A stretch of DNA of 64,000 bases from an uncultured Hydrogenophaga sp. (GTDB taxonomy: Bacteria; Pseudomonadota; Gammaproteobacteria; Burkholderiales; Burkholderiaceae_C). Numbering within the stretch: the stretch's first letter is position 1; every line of letters begins with the position of its first letter. The position numbers and the translations under genes are program-made. This document shows, one piece after another, positions 1 to 9,052 of this stretch. Below the pieces are notes generated by a model that saw only the letters and a program-made list of their open reading frames with translations, was not told the DNA's origin and searched no databases. The stretch spans positions 100,332 through 164,331 of the forward strand of contig NZ_OY288119.1 of assembly GCF_958439165.1 (NCBI RefSeq), read 5' to 3'.

Positions 1-336
1 TTGCAGGTCTGCAACGGCGGCGCGTCCATCACGCCCAACCTGGCGCGACGCCTGCTCCAGAAGTTCGAGACACCCGCTGCCGGCTCGGCCGCGCCCGCCC
101 GTTCTGCGGCTTCCACGGCTCCCGTGCAGGGGCAGGGAACGTCCGTAGGCCTGTCCGAGCGGGAATGCGAGGTGCTGCGGCTGGTGGCCCTGGGGCACAC
201 CAGCCCCGAGATCGCCCAGCGTCTGACCTTGAGCGTGCAGACGGTCAACACCCACATCCGCAACATCTACCGCAAGCTCCAGGTGAAGTCCCGGGCGCAG
301 GCGGTGTCGATGGCGGCTCAGCAGCGGATCATCTGA
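1..336 (+). CDS. NarL/FixJ-type response regulator, C-terminal part (5' end outside window)
   Basis: The reading frame is open from base 1, so the receiver domain lies upstream of the window and only the last 111 codons are present. Residues about 50-106 form a LuxR-type DNA-binding domain (LSERECEVLRLVALGHT, then a recognition helix around SVQTVNTHIRNIY). The segment before it (GGASITPNLARRLL) is the usual linker of NarL-family regulators. The histidine kinase gene follows 52 bp downstream on the same strand, so the two probably form a two-component pair. The stimulus cannot be read from the sequence. Confidence 0.9.
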   Translation: MQVCNGGASITPNLARRLLQKFETPAAGSAAPARSAASTAPVQGQGTSVGLSERECEVLRLVALGHTSPEIAQRLTLSVQTVNTHIRNIYRKLQVKSRAQAVSMAAQQRII

Positions 337-388
337 ACCGGTCGCCGGCAAGCCGGCCGCCCCATCTGCCCACCACCTCTTCCATCCC

Positions 389-1672
389 ATGGACCCGGTC
401 GCCCATCAGTTCGGACCTCTGGCCGGCCTGTTCGCCATCTTCCTGACCGTCTCGGTGCTGGCTGTGGCAGGGCGCCAGCGCGAGCAGCGCGGGCTGGACC
501 TGGTGATGGCGCTGGGTCTGCTGGCCTGGATGGTGTTCCTGGTGTGGCAACCCCGGTTCGCGCCGCAGCCGCCCGGTCCGATCGACGAGTTCGTCGAGCA
601 CATGGGCTTCCAGCTCTGCGTGTCGGCCGCCTGCGGACTGGCCCTGACCGGTGCCCGGGTGCACGGCAATCTCCCCTGGGTGATCTGGATGGTCCAGCTG
701 CTCGGCGGCGGCGGGGTGCTGCTGGCCTGGACCATCAGCGGCATGCCGTACTGGTTCGACTTCTGGGAAGCCACCAACTGGATCGTGGTGGGCGGTGTGC
801 TGGCCGTGCTGGCGCAGCACTGGGCCACCCGGCGCGAGCAGCGGATCATGGGCATCCTGCTGCTGTCGGTGGTGTTGCTGGTCTATGGTCTGCTCGCCGA
901 TGTGTGGCACCACCCGACGTCGCGTGTGGCCGTTTCCGGCATGTTCATCTACCCGGCAGCGCTGGTCGGGCTGTGGTCGCTGGTGTCGGCCCAGGTGCGG
1001 CAGGACGTGGCCCTGCACCGCAGCGGGCTGGGCGAGCTGCAGCGCCAGCGCATCGCCCAGGACGTGCACGACGGCGTCGGCTCTCAGCTGGTGGCCATCC
1101 TGTCGTCGCTGGATCTGCGCCAGCCGGATCAGAAAGTGCTCGCGCTTGCCCTCGAACAATGCCTGCTGGACCTCAAGATCACGGTCGACAGCCTGCAGCA
1201 GGAAACGCCCAGCCTGCTCGACGGCCTGGCCATGTTGCGCTACCGCATCCAGCCCAGCCTGAACCGGCTCGGTGTCGAGCTGTACTGGCAGATGGAAGAC
1301 CATGAGGCCATCCACCGGCTGCCGGCCCTGCGGGTGACGCACAGCCTGCGCATCGCCCAGGAGGCGGTGGCCAACGTGCTGCGGCATTCGGATGCCACCA
1401 CCATGACCGTGGTCTGCCGCTACCTGCCCGAGGCCCATGAAGTCGAGCTGGTGGTGCAGGACGACGGACGCGGCCTCCCGCTGGCTTCCGACGAACGCGG
1501 GCGCGTGGGCAAAGGTCTGATCGGCATGCGGCGCCGTGCCGAAGAGGCGGGGCTCCGGCTGGACATCCGCAGCCAGCCCACCCTGGGCACCACCATCGAA
1601 TTGCGGATTCCCGGCCACGAACGGCCGCATGAGTCGGCTCAGCCGGAGCAGCTCGGCTACGCCTCGGTCTGA
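389..1672 (+). CDS. Membrane sensor histidine kinase, HisKA_3 (NarX/DesK-like) type
   Basis: A 427-aa protein. The N-terminal half has about six hydrophobic segments (roughly residues 10-215) and no large periplasmic domain, so it probably senses within or near the membrane. The dimerisation helix carries the phospho-acceptor H227 in QDVHDGVGSQL. The ATPase domain shows the N-box (EAVANVLRHSD, N329), the G1 box DDGRGLP at about 358-364 and the G2 box GKGLIGMRRRAEEAG. This arrangement is that of kinases pairing with LuxR-type regulators, and such a regulator lies immediately upstream. It probably phosphorylates that regulator. Confidence 0.92.
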   Translation: MDPVAHQFGPLAGLFAIFLTVSVLAVAGRQREQRGLDLVMALGLLAWMVFLVWQPRFAPQPPGPIDEFVEHMGFQLCVSAACGLALTGARVHGNLPWVIWMVQLLGGGGVLLAWTISGMPYWFDFWEATNWIVVGGVLAVLAQHWATRREQRIMGILLLSVVLLVYGLLADVWHHPTSRVAVSGMFIYPAALVGLWSLVSAQVRQDVALHRSGLGELQRQRIAQDVHDGVGSQLVAILSSLDLRQPDQKVLALALEQCLLDLKITVDSLQQETPSLLDGLAMLRYRIQPSLNRLGVELYWQMEDHEAIHRLPALRVTHSLRIAQEAVANVLRHSDATTMTVVCRYLPEAHEVELVVQDDGRGLPLASDERGRVGKGLIGMRRRAEEAGLRLDIRSQPTLGTTIELRIPGHERPHESAQPEQLGYASV

Positions 1673-1772
1673 TCGCGGCACCGGCCTCCCGGCAGGGCCG
1701 GCGTCCTTCTGCCCGTGTGGCAAACTGCGCGGTTTTTTGCGGGCTTCCGCCCGCTGGACCGGAACACCGAGC

Positions 1773-4100
1773 ATGCAGAACATCGTCGCGCAGATCGCGC
1801 AGGAAATCCGCGTACAGGCCCACCAGGTGCAGGCCGCCGTCGATCTGCTGGACGGGGGTGCCACGGTTCCCTTCATCGCCCGTTACCGCAAGGAGGCCAC
1901 CGGCGGCCTCGACGACGTGCAGCTGCGTGAACTGGCCTACCGCCTGGGCTACCTGCGCGAACTGACCGAGCGGCGCGACACCATCCTGCGCAGCATCCAG
2001 GAGCAGGGCAAGCTCACGCCCGAGCTGCAGTCCGCCATCGAGGCTGCGGCCACCAAGCAGGAACTGGAAGACCTGTACCTGCCCTACAAGCCGCGTCGCC
2101 GCACCAAAGGCATGATTGCGCGCGAATCCGGCATCGAGCCGCTGGCCGATGCGCTGTGGGCCGATCCGTCGCTCGACCCTGTGACAGCGGCGGCGCCCTA
2201 TGTGAAGGCCGCCAAGGGCGAAGACGGCTCCGACTTCACCACCGCTGCCGCCGTGCTCGATGGTGTGCGCGACATCCTGAGCGAGCGCTGGGCCGAAGAC
2301 GCCGCTCTGGTGCAGAACCTGCGCGAGTGGTTGTGGCAGGAAGGGCTGTTCACCAGCAAGCTGGTGGCCGGCAAGGACGAGAACCAGCCCGACGTGGCCA
2401 AGTTCCGCGACTATTTCGACTACAGCGAACCGATCGGCCGGGTGCCCTCGCACCGGGCGCTGGCGGTGTTTCGCGGGCGCCAGCTGGAGCTGCTCGATGC
2501 CAAGCTGGTGCTGCCCGGCGCGGTGGAACCGGGCGTGCCCAGCTTGGCCGAGGGGCGGATCGCACTGCACCTGGGCTGGAGCCACAAGGGCAGGGCGGCC
2601 GACGACCTGCTGCGCAAGTGCGTGGCCTGGACCTGGCGGGTCAAGCTCAGCCTCTCGAGCGAGCGCGATCTGTTCACCCGCCTGCGCGAAAACGCCGAGG
2701 CGGTGGCCATCAAGGTGTTCGCCGACAACCTGCGCGATCTGCTGCTGGCCGCCCCCGCCGGGCCTAAGGTGGTGATGGGTCTGGACCCGGGCATCCGCAC
2801 CGGGGTGAAGGTGGCGGTGGTGGACGCCACCGGCAAGCTGGTCGACACCGCCACCGTGTACCCGCACGAGCCCCGCCGCGACTGGGACGGCTCGCTGCAT
2901 GTGCTGGGTCAGCTTTGTCAGAAGCACGGTGTCCAGCTGATCGCCATCGGCAACGGCACCGCCAGCCGCGAGACCGACAAGCTCGCCGCCGATCTCATCA
3001 AGCGCCACCCCGGCATCCTCAAGGTGGTGGTCAGCGAGGCCGGTGCCTCGGTGTATTCCGCCAGCGAATTTGCCAGCCAGGAGATGCCCGACGTCGACGT
3101 GAGCCTGCGTGGTGCGGCCAGCATCGCGCGCCGCCTGCAGGACCCGCTCGCCGAGCTGGTGAAGATCGACCCCAAGAGCATCGGCGTGGGGCAATACCAG
3201 CACGACGTGAACCAGAGTGAACTGGCACGCACCCTGGACGCCGTGGTGGAAGACTGCGTCAACGGCGTGGGGGTGGACCTCAACACCGCCAGCGTGCCGC
3301 TGCTGTCGCGGGTGTCGGGTCTGTCGGGCACGGTGGCGAAGTCGGTGGTGCGCTGGCGCGACGCCAACGGCGCCTTCCGCAATCGCCAGCAGCTGCTCGA
3401 TGTGGCCGGCCTGGGTGCCAAGACCTTCGAGCAGAGCGCCGGCTTCCTGCGCATCCGGGGCGGCGACAACCCGCTGGACATGACCGGCGTGCACCCGGAG
3501 TCCTACCCGGTGGTGCAGGCCATCGTCACCCGTGCCGGCCAGCCGGTCGAACAGATCATGGGTCGCACCGAGGCCCTGCGGGCGCTCAAGCCCGAACAGT
3601 TCGTGCAGGGCGACGTGGGCGTTATCACCGTGCGCGACATCCTGACCGAGCTGGAGAAGCCGGGCCGCGATCCTCGCCCCGACTTCCAGGTGGCCCGCTT
3701 CAACGAAGGTGTGGAAGACATCAGCGACCTGCGCGAGGGCATGGTGCTGGAGGGCACGGTCAGCAACGTGGCCCAGTTCGGCGCCTTCGTGGACCTCGGC
3801 GTGCACCAGGATGGTCTGGTCCACGTGAGCCAGCTGAGCCACAAGTTCGTGAACGATGCCCGCGAGGTGGTCAAGACCGGCGACATCGTCAAGGTCAAGG
3901 TGGTGGAGGTGGATGTGGCCCGCAAGCGCATCGGACTCACCATGAAACTGGACGCGCCCACCGGCCGGCGCGACAGCGCCCCGCGAGACAACCGGTTCGA
4001 GCCCGCTCGGGCCCAGCGGGGTGGCGGCCGGCAGGAAGCCGGCGCGCCGTCGGCCATGGCCAGCGCCTTCGCCAGGCTGCAGGGGCAGCAGAAACGTTGA
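1773..4100 (+). CDS. tex: Tex family S1 RNA-binding transcription accessory protein
   Basis: A 775-aa protein, the usual Tex length. The order is a helical N-terminus (IARYRKEATGGLDD near 30-45), a YqgF/RuvX-like RNase H fold beginning at about residue 331 (VVMGLDPGIRTGVKVAVV), helix-hairpin-helix repeats at about 500-565 (SGLSGTVAKSVV, VAGLGAKTFEQSAG) and an S1 domain at about 655-727 (GTVSNVAQFGAFVDLGVH). Tex is a cytoplasmic nucleic-acid-binding factor tied to transcription and stress tolerance. The ATG at 1773 gives the family N-terminus (MQNIVAQIAQEI). An upstream extension of the frame is not conserved-looking and is rejected. Confidence 0.95.
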   Translation: MQNIVAQIAQEIRVQAHQVQAAVDLLDGGATVPFIARYRKEATGGLDDVQLRELAYRLGYLRELTERRDTILRSIQEQGKLTPELQSAIEAAATKQELEDLYLPYKPRRRTKGMIARESGIEPLADALWADPSLDPVTAAAPYVKAAKGEDGSDFTTAAAVLDGVRDILSERWAEDAALVQNLREWLWQEGLFTSKLVAGKDENQPDVAKFRDYFDYSEPIGRVPSHRALAVFRGRQLELLDAKLVLPGAVEPGVPSLAEGRIALHLGWSHKGRAADDLLRKCVAWTWRVKLSLSSERDLFTRLRENAEAVAIKVFADNLRDLLLAAPAGPKVVMGLDPGIRTGVKVAVVDATGKLVDTATVYPHEPRRDWDGSLHVLGQLCQKHGVQLIAIGNGTASRETDKLAADLIKRHPGILKVVVSEAGASVYSASEFASQEMPDVDVSLRGAASIARRLQDPLAELVKIDPKSIGVGQYQHDVNQSELARTLDAVVEDCVNGVGVDLNTASVPLLSRVSGLSGTVAKSVVRWRDANGAFRNRQQLLDVAGLGAKTFEQSAGFLRIRGGDNPLDMTGVHPESYPVVQAIVTRAGQPVEQIMGRTEALRALKPEQFVQGDVGVITVRDILTELEKPGRDPRPDFQVARFNEGVEDISDLREGMVLEGTVSNVAQFGAFVDLGVHQDGLVHVSQLSHKFVNDAREVVKTGDIVKVKVVEVDVARKRIGLTMKLDAPTGRRDSAPRDNRFEPARAQRGGGRQEAGAPSAMASAFARLQGQQKR

Positions 4101-4190
4101 TCTCAAGTCGGGGCGGCGCGAGCCGATACATTCGGTAGCAGCTTCCCCCGATCGACCGACACCACCCCGACCCCACACACTGGCTGCACC

Positions 4191-5018
4191 ATGGAACTTG
4201 ACGCGCTCCTGAACTATCCCCGGGCATTGCCGGCGATGTCACGCACCGTGACCGACCTGCTGGCCGAGATGAACAAGGAAGACCCCAGCCCGAAGCGGGT
4301 GGCCGAGCTGGTGGGGCAGGACCCGTCGCTCACCACCCGGGTGCTGCGTCTGTCCAACTCCGCTTTTTTCCGGTCCAGCCGCCGTATCGGCAATGCCCAG
4401 GAAGCTGTCGCGCTGCTGGGCATGACCCATGTGCGGTCGCTGGTGATGGCTGCTGCCCTGGGGGCCAGCTTCAAGGATGTGCCGGGGGTCAATCTGGCGC
4501 AGTTCTGGCGGTACAGCCTGCGGGTTGCCGAAATCTCCAGATCGCTGGCCGGCGTGCTGCGGCAGAACGAATCCAATGCCTACACCGCCGGTCTGATCCA
4601 CTGCATCGGCGACCTGGTCATGCACATCGCCATGCCGGACGAAATAGGGCACCTCGACATGGTGGTTCCGCCGCTGGACATGCAGCGGGCAGGGGCCGAG
4701 CGGGCCCGGTTCGGCTACACCTATGCGGAGGTGGGCGCCGGGATGGTCGAGCGCTGGCACTTCCCGGCCGACATCGTGAGTGCACTGCGCTTCCAGGCCG
4801 AGCCCTTTGAAGGCAGCAACTACGACACCCTGGGTGGCGTCCTGCATCTGGCGTCCTGGCGTGCCAGGGCCGAAGAAATCCAGCTGGACGACGCCGGACT
4901 GGTCGCGACCTTTCCGGATCTGGTCGGACTCACGCTCGGGCTGGATCTGGAAAGCGTGCTCGGCAAGGACCCGGAGGAATGGTCCTTCAGCCAGGCGCTC
5001 ACCGCCTTCATGGACTGA
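4191..5018 (+). CDS. HDOD domain protein (first of a tandem pair)
   Basis: A 275-aa protein consisting almost wholly of one HDOD domain: LVGQDPSLTTRVLRLSNSA near 42-60, ALLGMTHVRSLVMAAALG near 75-92, AGLIHCIGDLVMHIAMP near 128-144 and FGYTYAEVGAGMVERWHFP near 168-186. HDOD proteins are non-enzymatic signalling modules of the HD superfamily, often acting with c-di-GMP or chemotaxis systems. No output domain is attached. The next gene is a clear paralogue sharing the same blocks, so the pair arose by duplication. The target is unknown. Confidence 0.88.
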   Translation: MELDALLNYPRALPAMSRTVTDLLAEMNKEDPSPKRVAELVGQDPSLTTRVLRLSNSAFFRSSRRIGNAQEAVALLGMTHVRSLVMAAALGASFKDVPGVNLAQFWRYSLRVAEISRSLAGVLRQNESNAYTAGLIHCIGDLVMHIAMPDEIGHLDMVVPPLDMQRAGAERARFGYTYAEVGAGMVERWHFPADIVSALRFQAEPFEGSNYDTLGGVLHLASWRARAEEIQLDDAGLVATFPDLVGLTLGLDLESVLGKDPEEWSFSQALTAFMD

Positions 5019-5118
5019 CAATTCGCCCGCGGCAACCGGCATGCGCTCAAGTCGGACCTGCAAACGCCGATAGTCAGGAAACAGAACACCGGCAATCCTC
5101 ATCGACAGGCAGGTCCAG

Positions 5119-5961
5119 ATGCACCTCGACAAACTTCTCAAACAGCCCAACGCGCTGCCCTCGGCGCCCAAGGTGGTGCGCAAGCTGATCGAGTCGTTCG
5201 ATCAGGAAGAGGTCGATCCGATGCGCATTGCCTCCCTGATCGAAGACGACCCGGTCCTGACCGCCCGGCTGCTCAAGACGGCCAACTCGGCCTTCTTCGG
5301 CCTGTCCCGCAACGTCACCAATGCCCGCGAGGCGATGAGCGTGCTGGGCCTGATCAAGGTCCGGGCACTGGTGATCGCTTCGTCGCTGGGGGAGGGCTTC
5401 CATGCGGTGGCAGGCGTCAACCTGAACCAGTTCTGGCGCTACAGCCTCAACACGGCCAATCTGTCGCGCTACATCGCGCTGCCGATCCGCATCGACGAGA
5501 ACACCGCTTTCACCTCCGGTCTGATCCACGGCATCGGCGAGCTGGTGATGCATGCCGGCATGCCCGAGGCCATGATCGAGCTCGACCGCAGCGTGCCGCT
5601 GCTGGACCTCAAGCGCTCCAAGGCCGAACGCGGCCTGTTCGGGTACAGCTATGCCGAGGTGGGTTCGGCGCTGGCCAAGGAGTGGAACTTCCCCAAGCGC
5701 ATGATCGACGCCATCCATCACCAGACGGCGCCGTTCGAGAACGATGTCTATGAACCGATCGCGGGCGTGATCCATATCGGCTCCTGGCGTGCCCGGGCCG
5801 AGGAGCAGGCCATGCGCAGCGAGCTGCTGATCAACACCTACCCCGATCCGGTCGGGCTGGTGCTGGGCATCGACCCCGATTCCGTCGTGGCGGAGGAGAT
5901 TCCCTCCATCTCGCGCCACGCCGATCTGGTGGGTGGCGGCTCCGACGACGACGAAAACTGA
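5119..5961 (+). CDS. HDOD domain protein (second of a tandem pair)
   Basis: A 280-aa paralogue of the preceding gene. It has LIEDDPVLTARLLKTANSAFF near 39-58, VLGLIKVRALVIASSLGEGF near 75-94, SGLIHGIGELVMHAGMPEA near 132-150 and FGYSYAEVGSALAKEWNFPKR near 172-192. It ends in a short acidic tail (SDDDEN). The 100-bp gap from its neighbour allows a promoter of its own. The function is that of the family, a signalling or scaffold module, and the pathway is not evident. Confidence 0.88.
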   Translation: MHLDKLLKQPNALPSAPKVVRKLIESFDQEEVDPMRIASLIEDDPVLTARLLKTANSAFFGLSRNVTNAREAMSVLGLIKVRALVIASSLGEGFHAVAGVNLNQFWRYSLNTANLSRYIALPIRIDENTAFTSGLIHGIGELVMHAGMPEAMIELDRSVPLLDLKRSKAERGLFGYSYAEVGSALAKEWNFPKRMIDAIHHQTAPFENDVYEPIAGVIHIGSWRARAEEQAMRSELLINTYPDPVGLVLGIDPDSVVAEEIPSISRHADLVGGGSDDDEN

Positions 5962-6000
5962 CGCGTCCGGGCTCCGGCGCACAACCGGCACAATCGCCGG

Positions 6001-7077
6001 ATGCAAGCCCTGCGACTCCACGCCGGACCGGCGGCACTCCGGCACATACAGCAACACGGCCTGCTGCCTGCGCACATCGGCGCCATTCCCGCTGCGGCTG
6101 GCGGCCCCAAGGGCCTCATCCTCCTCGGCCTTGACCGCTTCATCTTCGGTGAGTGGCTGGCCTCCACCGCACAACCGGTCGATCTCATCGGCGCTTCCAT
6201 CGGGGCTTGGCGCATGGCCACCGCCTGCCTGCCCGACACGGTGGCCGCTTTCCGGCGGCTGGAGCACGACTACATCCACCAGCACTACGACGTTGCGCCG
6301 GGCCAGAGCTGGCCCACCGCCCGGGAGGTGAGCCGTTCGTTCCGTGCGGGGCTGGATGCCTTCTACGGCGGCCGTGTGGCCAACGTGCTGGAGCATCCAC
6401 GGTGGCGGCTGCACATCGTCACGTCCCGTGGCAAGGGCCTGCTGGCGCGCGATGGCCGGGTTCGCACCCCGCTGGGTTATGCGTCAGCGTTTCTGGCCAA
6501 TGCAGCCGGGCGCCGCCATCTCGGGCGCTGGCTGGACCGGGTCGTGTTCTCGAGTGCATCCGGACCATTGCCGTTTGGCACAACAGACCTGCCGACCCAT
6601 GCGGTGCAGCTCACCTCGGACAACTTCATGGAGGCCCTTCAGGCCAGTTGCTCGATCCCGTTCGTGCTTGAGCCGGTGGCAGGCATCTCCGGTGCTCCTT
6701 CCGGCACCTATTGGGACGGCGGCATCACCGACTACCACCTGCATCTCCAGTACCAGCCCCGGACGGACGCGCCCATCGTCCTGTACCCCCATTTCCAGCA
6801 AGCCGTTGTGCCTGGCTGGCTCGACAAATCGCTCAAACGCCGGCACCGGAGCACAGCCGCCCTCGATCACATGCTGGTCCTGGCGCCGAACCCGGCCTGG
6901 ATCCAGCGCCTGCCGGGCGGAAAGCTTCCCGACCGGACCGACTTCACCCGATTCGGCCCTGATCTGGCCGGAAGGGTCGCCGCCTGGAACGCTGCCACCG
7001 CAGCCAGTGAGCAACTGGTGGAGGAATGGCAGGAGTGGCTCGCACGCCCGGATCCATCACAGATCCGCCCGCTCTGA
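6001..7077 (+). CDS. Patatin-like phospholipase
   Basis: A 358-aa protein with the catalytic dyad of patatin-like acyl hydrolases. The nucleophile is S66 in GASIGAWRM (GxSxG) and the aspartate is D239 in YWDGGITDYH. The glycine-rich oxyanion segment AAAGGPKGLIL lies at 31-41. No signal peptide is evident. The substrate is presumably a lipid ester, but nothing in the context fixes it. The gene lies 40 bp after the second HDOD gene and 39 bp before trhO on the same strand. Confidence 0.85.
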   Translation: MQALRLHAGPAALRHIQQHGLLPAHIGAIPAAAGGPKGLILLGLDRFIFGEWLASTAQPVDLIGASIGAWRMATACLPDTVAAFRRLEHDYIHQHYDVAPGQSWPTAREVSRSFRAGLDAFYGGRVANVLEHPRWRLHIVTSRGKGLLARDGRVRTPLGYASAFLANAAGRRHLGRWLDRVVFSSASGPLPFGTTDLPTHAVQLTSDNFMEALQASCSIPFVLEPVAGISGAPSGTYWDGGITDYHLHLQYQPRTDAPIVLYPHFQQAVVPGWLDKSLKRRHRSTAALDHMLVLAPNPAWIQRLPGGKLPDRTDFTRFGPDLAGRVAAWNAATAASEQLVEEWQEWLARPDPSQIRPL

Positions 7078-7116
7078 CGGGTCCGAAGCCCGCCGCAGCA
7101 GCGGGATAATTCGCCC

Positions 7117-8064
7117 ATGCCCCGATACGTCACCGCTGCCCTCTACCTGTTCACCGATCTGCCCGACCACGCCAACCTGCGGGAAGGGCTGGTGCAGGTC
7201 TGTGAACGCCATGACGTGCGCGGAACACTGCTGCTGGCCACCGAGGGCATCAACGGCACCATCGCCAGCGCCGACGAAGGGCCCGGCCGAGGGGTGCATG
7301 CCGTGCTCGACCACCTTCGTTCGGACCCCCGGCTGGCCCGGCTGCAGTGCAAGTTTTCGTTCAGTGACCGGCCACCCTTCCACCGCATGAAGGTGCGTCT
7401 GAAGAAGGAGATCGTCACACTTCGGGTTCCCGGGCTGGACCCGAACCGCACGGTGGGCACCTATGTGAAACCTGCCGACTGGAACGAACTCATCAGCGAT
7501 CCGTCGGTCCTGGTGATCGACACCCGCAACGACTACGAGGTGGCCATCGGCACCTTCCAGGGAGCCGTCAACCCGGGCATTCGCACCTTCACCGAACTGC
7601 CGGACTGGCTCGACCAGCAGCCCCGGCTGCAAGGTGAAGCCGGCCGGAAGACCCGGGTGGCGATGTTCTGCACCGGCGGCATCCGCTGCGAGAAGTCAAC
7701 GGCGCTTCTCAAGATGCGGGGCTTCGAGGACGTCTACCACCTCGAAGGCGGCATCCTGAAGTACCTGGAGGAGGTTCCCAGCGATGAAAGCCGGTGGAAA
7801 GGCGAGTGCTTCGTTTTTGACGAGCGTGTGAGCGTCGGTCATGGCCTGACCCAGGGTCCGCATGAACTGTGCCGCTCCTGCCGCTGGCCGTTGACCCCTG
7901 CCGATCGAACCTCGCCCCTTTTCACCAGGGGGGTCAGCTGTCCGCAATGCCACGACAAGCGCAGCCCGGAAGAAAAGGCTCAGCTGGCAGAGCGGCAGCG
8001 CCAGGTCGAACTCGCCGAAGCAAGAGGGCAGGTCCACGTGGGCTTTCGGCCCGACGTGGACTGA
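7117..8064 (+). CDS. trhO: tRNA uridine(34) hydroxylase / rhodanese-domain protein TrhO (YceA)
   Basis: A 315-aa protein with the TrhO layout. There is an N-terminal acylphosphatase-like domain (LLLATEGINGTIA), a central rhodanese domain (VLVIDTRNDYEVAIGTFQGA) with active-site C185 in MFCTGGIRCEKS, and a C-terminal cysteine-rich zinc-like segment (CRSCRWPLTPADRTSP...CPQCHDK). The family forms 5-hydroxyuridine at tRNA position 34 using oxygen. The start is supported by the conserved opening YVTAALYLFTDLPD. Confidence 0.95.
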   Translation: MPRYVTAALYLFTDLPDHANLREGLVQVCERHDVRGTLLLATEGINGTIASADEGPGRGVHAVLDHLRSDPRLARLQCKFSFSDRPPFHRMKVRLKKEIVTLRVPGLDPNRTVGTYVKPADWNELISDPSVLVIDTRNDYEVAIGTFQGAVNPGIRTFTELPDWLDQQPRLQGEAGRKTRVAMFCTGGIRCEKSTALLKMRGFEDVYHLEGGILKYLEEVPSDESRWKGECFVFDERVSVGHGLTQGPHELCRSCRWPLTPADRTSPLFTRGVSCPQCHDKRSPEEKAQLAERQRQVELAEARGQVHVGFRPDVD

Positions 8065-8068
8065 AGGG

Positions 8069-8872
8069 TCAGCAGCGCAGCAACGGAGCAATGGCGCCGG
8101 CGGCCTGGAGTGCCAGTTCAACCGGCGACTCTCCTTCCGCGGTTCCCATGAATTCCTCACTGGCCAGCTGCAGCTGCCAGTCAAAGCTGTAGATGTCGTT
8201 GTCCAGCCGCAGTCGACTGGTCACGATGCCCGCCGCCTCTCCGCGGGTGGAGCCGGCATCCAGACGCACGGTGCCACTGGTGTGATTCCTGTCGGTCACG
8301 CCGGAGGGTGCATCGCCTTCCCCCGAAGTCGACACCTGGAATACGGCGATGCCCTTGCTGCGCAGGACATGGGCTGCCACCGGCAGCAGGCCGGTCTTGA
8401 CCCAGGAGAGGGACTCCTGTCCTGCCGGCGGTTCGGTCGGCAGCCAGATCACCCGCGGTACGTTGCCACCGGCCTCTGGCGCTCCGTTGGCTCCCTCCGG
8501 AGTGTGACCCTCGCGCCGCACCGGGAGGCCGAAACGGTATCCGACCCGGTGGACAGTCTTGATGAGGCGGGCCGACTGGCCGCTGTCGCCGAGCGCCTTG
8601 CGCACCTTCATGATGCACTGGGCGATCACGGAATCGCAGACGAAGTGGTTGAACCACACCTTCTCGAGCAGTTCCTCCTTGGGAACCACCCGCCCGTCCT
8701 GGTGCAGAAGATAGGCGAGAAGATCGAACGCCCGGCGTTCCAGCCGGATGGTCTCGCCGCTGCGGATCACTTCACGGGCGTCGCACCGCACCGTGAAGTC
8801 GTTGAAGTGGAAGATGGCGCGGGACTGGGGCTGGAATGGCAGGGAAAGGATGACGTCGGACTCGGCGTTCAT
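8069..8872 (-). CDS. Winged-helix (OmpR/CadC-type) transcriptional regulator with uncharacterised C-terminus
   Basis: A 267-aa protein. Residues about 20-115 form a Trans_reg_C winged helix (FHFNDFTVRCDAREVIRSG, RAFDLLAYLLHQDGRVVPKE, VRKALGDSG..RLIKTVHRVGYRF). There is no receiver domain in front and no clear transmembrane helix behind it. The C-terminal 150 residues match no family I recognise. It converges with trhO (4-bp gap). Its promoter must lie in the AT-rich 180 bp up to 9052. Confidence 0.82.
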   Translation of the reverse strand: MNAESDVILSLPFQPQSRAIFHFNDFTVRCDAREVIRSGETIRLERRAFDLLAYLLHQDGRVVPKEELLEKVWFNHFVCDSVIAQCIMKVRKALGDSGQSARLIKTVHRVGYRFGLPVRREGHTPEGANGAPEAGGNVPRVIWLPTEPPAGQESLSWVKTGLLPVAAHVLRSKGIAVFQVSTSGEGDAPSGVTDRNHTSGTVRLDAGSTRGEAAGIVTSRLRLDNDIYSFDWQLQLASEEFMGTAEGESPVELALQAAGAIAPLLRC

Positions 8873-9052
8873 GAAACCTCCGGCAGGGTGAACGGTTGTG
8901 ACGAACCTGTCGGCTGTGATTGCCAGCGCCTCTTGGGCCTCGCAAAAACAACGTGAATAAAATTAAAGCATTACATTTCGTCAACTTCTGACCCAACCCT
9001 GTCAGACCTGACAGGTCTCACCGATTCCTGTTCCTTCGCACTCCAGCAGGCT
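8873..9052. other. Intergenic region upstream of the winged-helix regulator
   Basis: 180 bp without a gene, between the start of the winged-helix regulator gene and the end of the alcohol dehydrogenase gene, both on the minus strand. Bases 8945-8985 are markedly AT-rich for this genome (runs such as AATAAAATTAAAGCATTACATT), making this the likely promoter of the regulator. No convincing paired -35/-10 boxes or operator could be fixed by eye. Confidence 0.5.

Noticed and set aside
1179..4178. 999-codon open frame antisense to tex
   Set aside because: Low-complexity translation opposite a strongly conserved gene; a codon-bias shadow.
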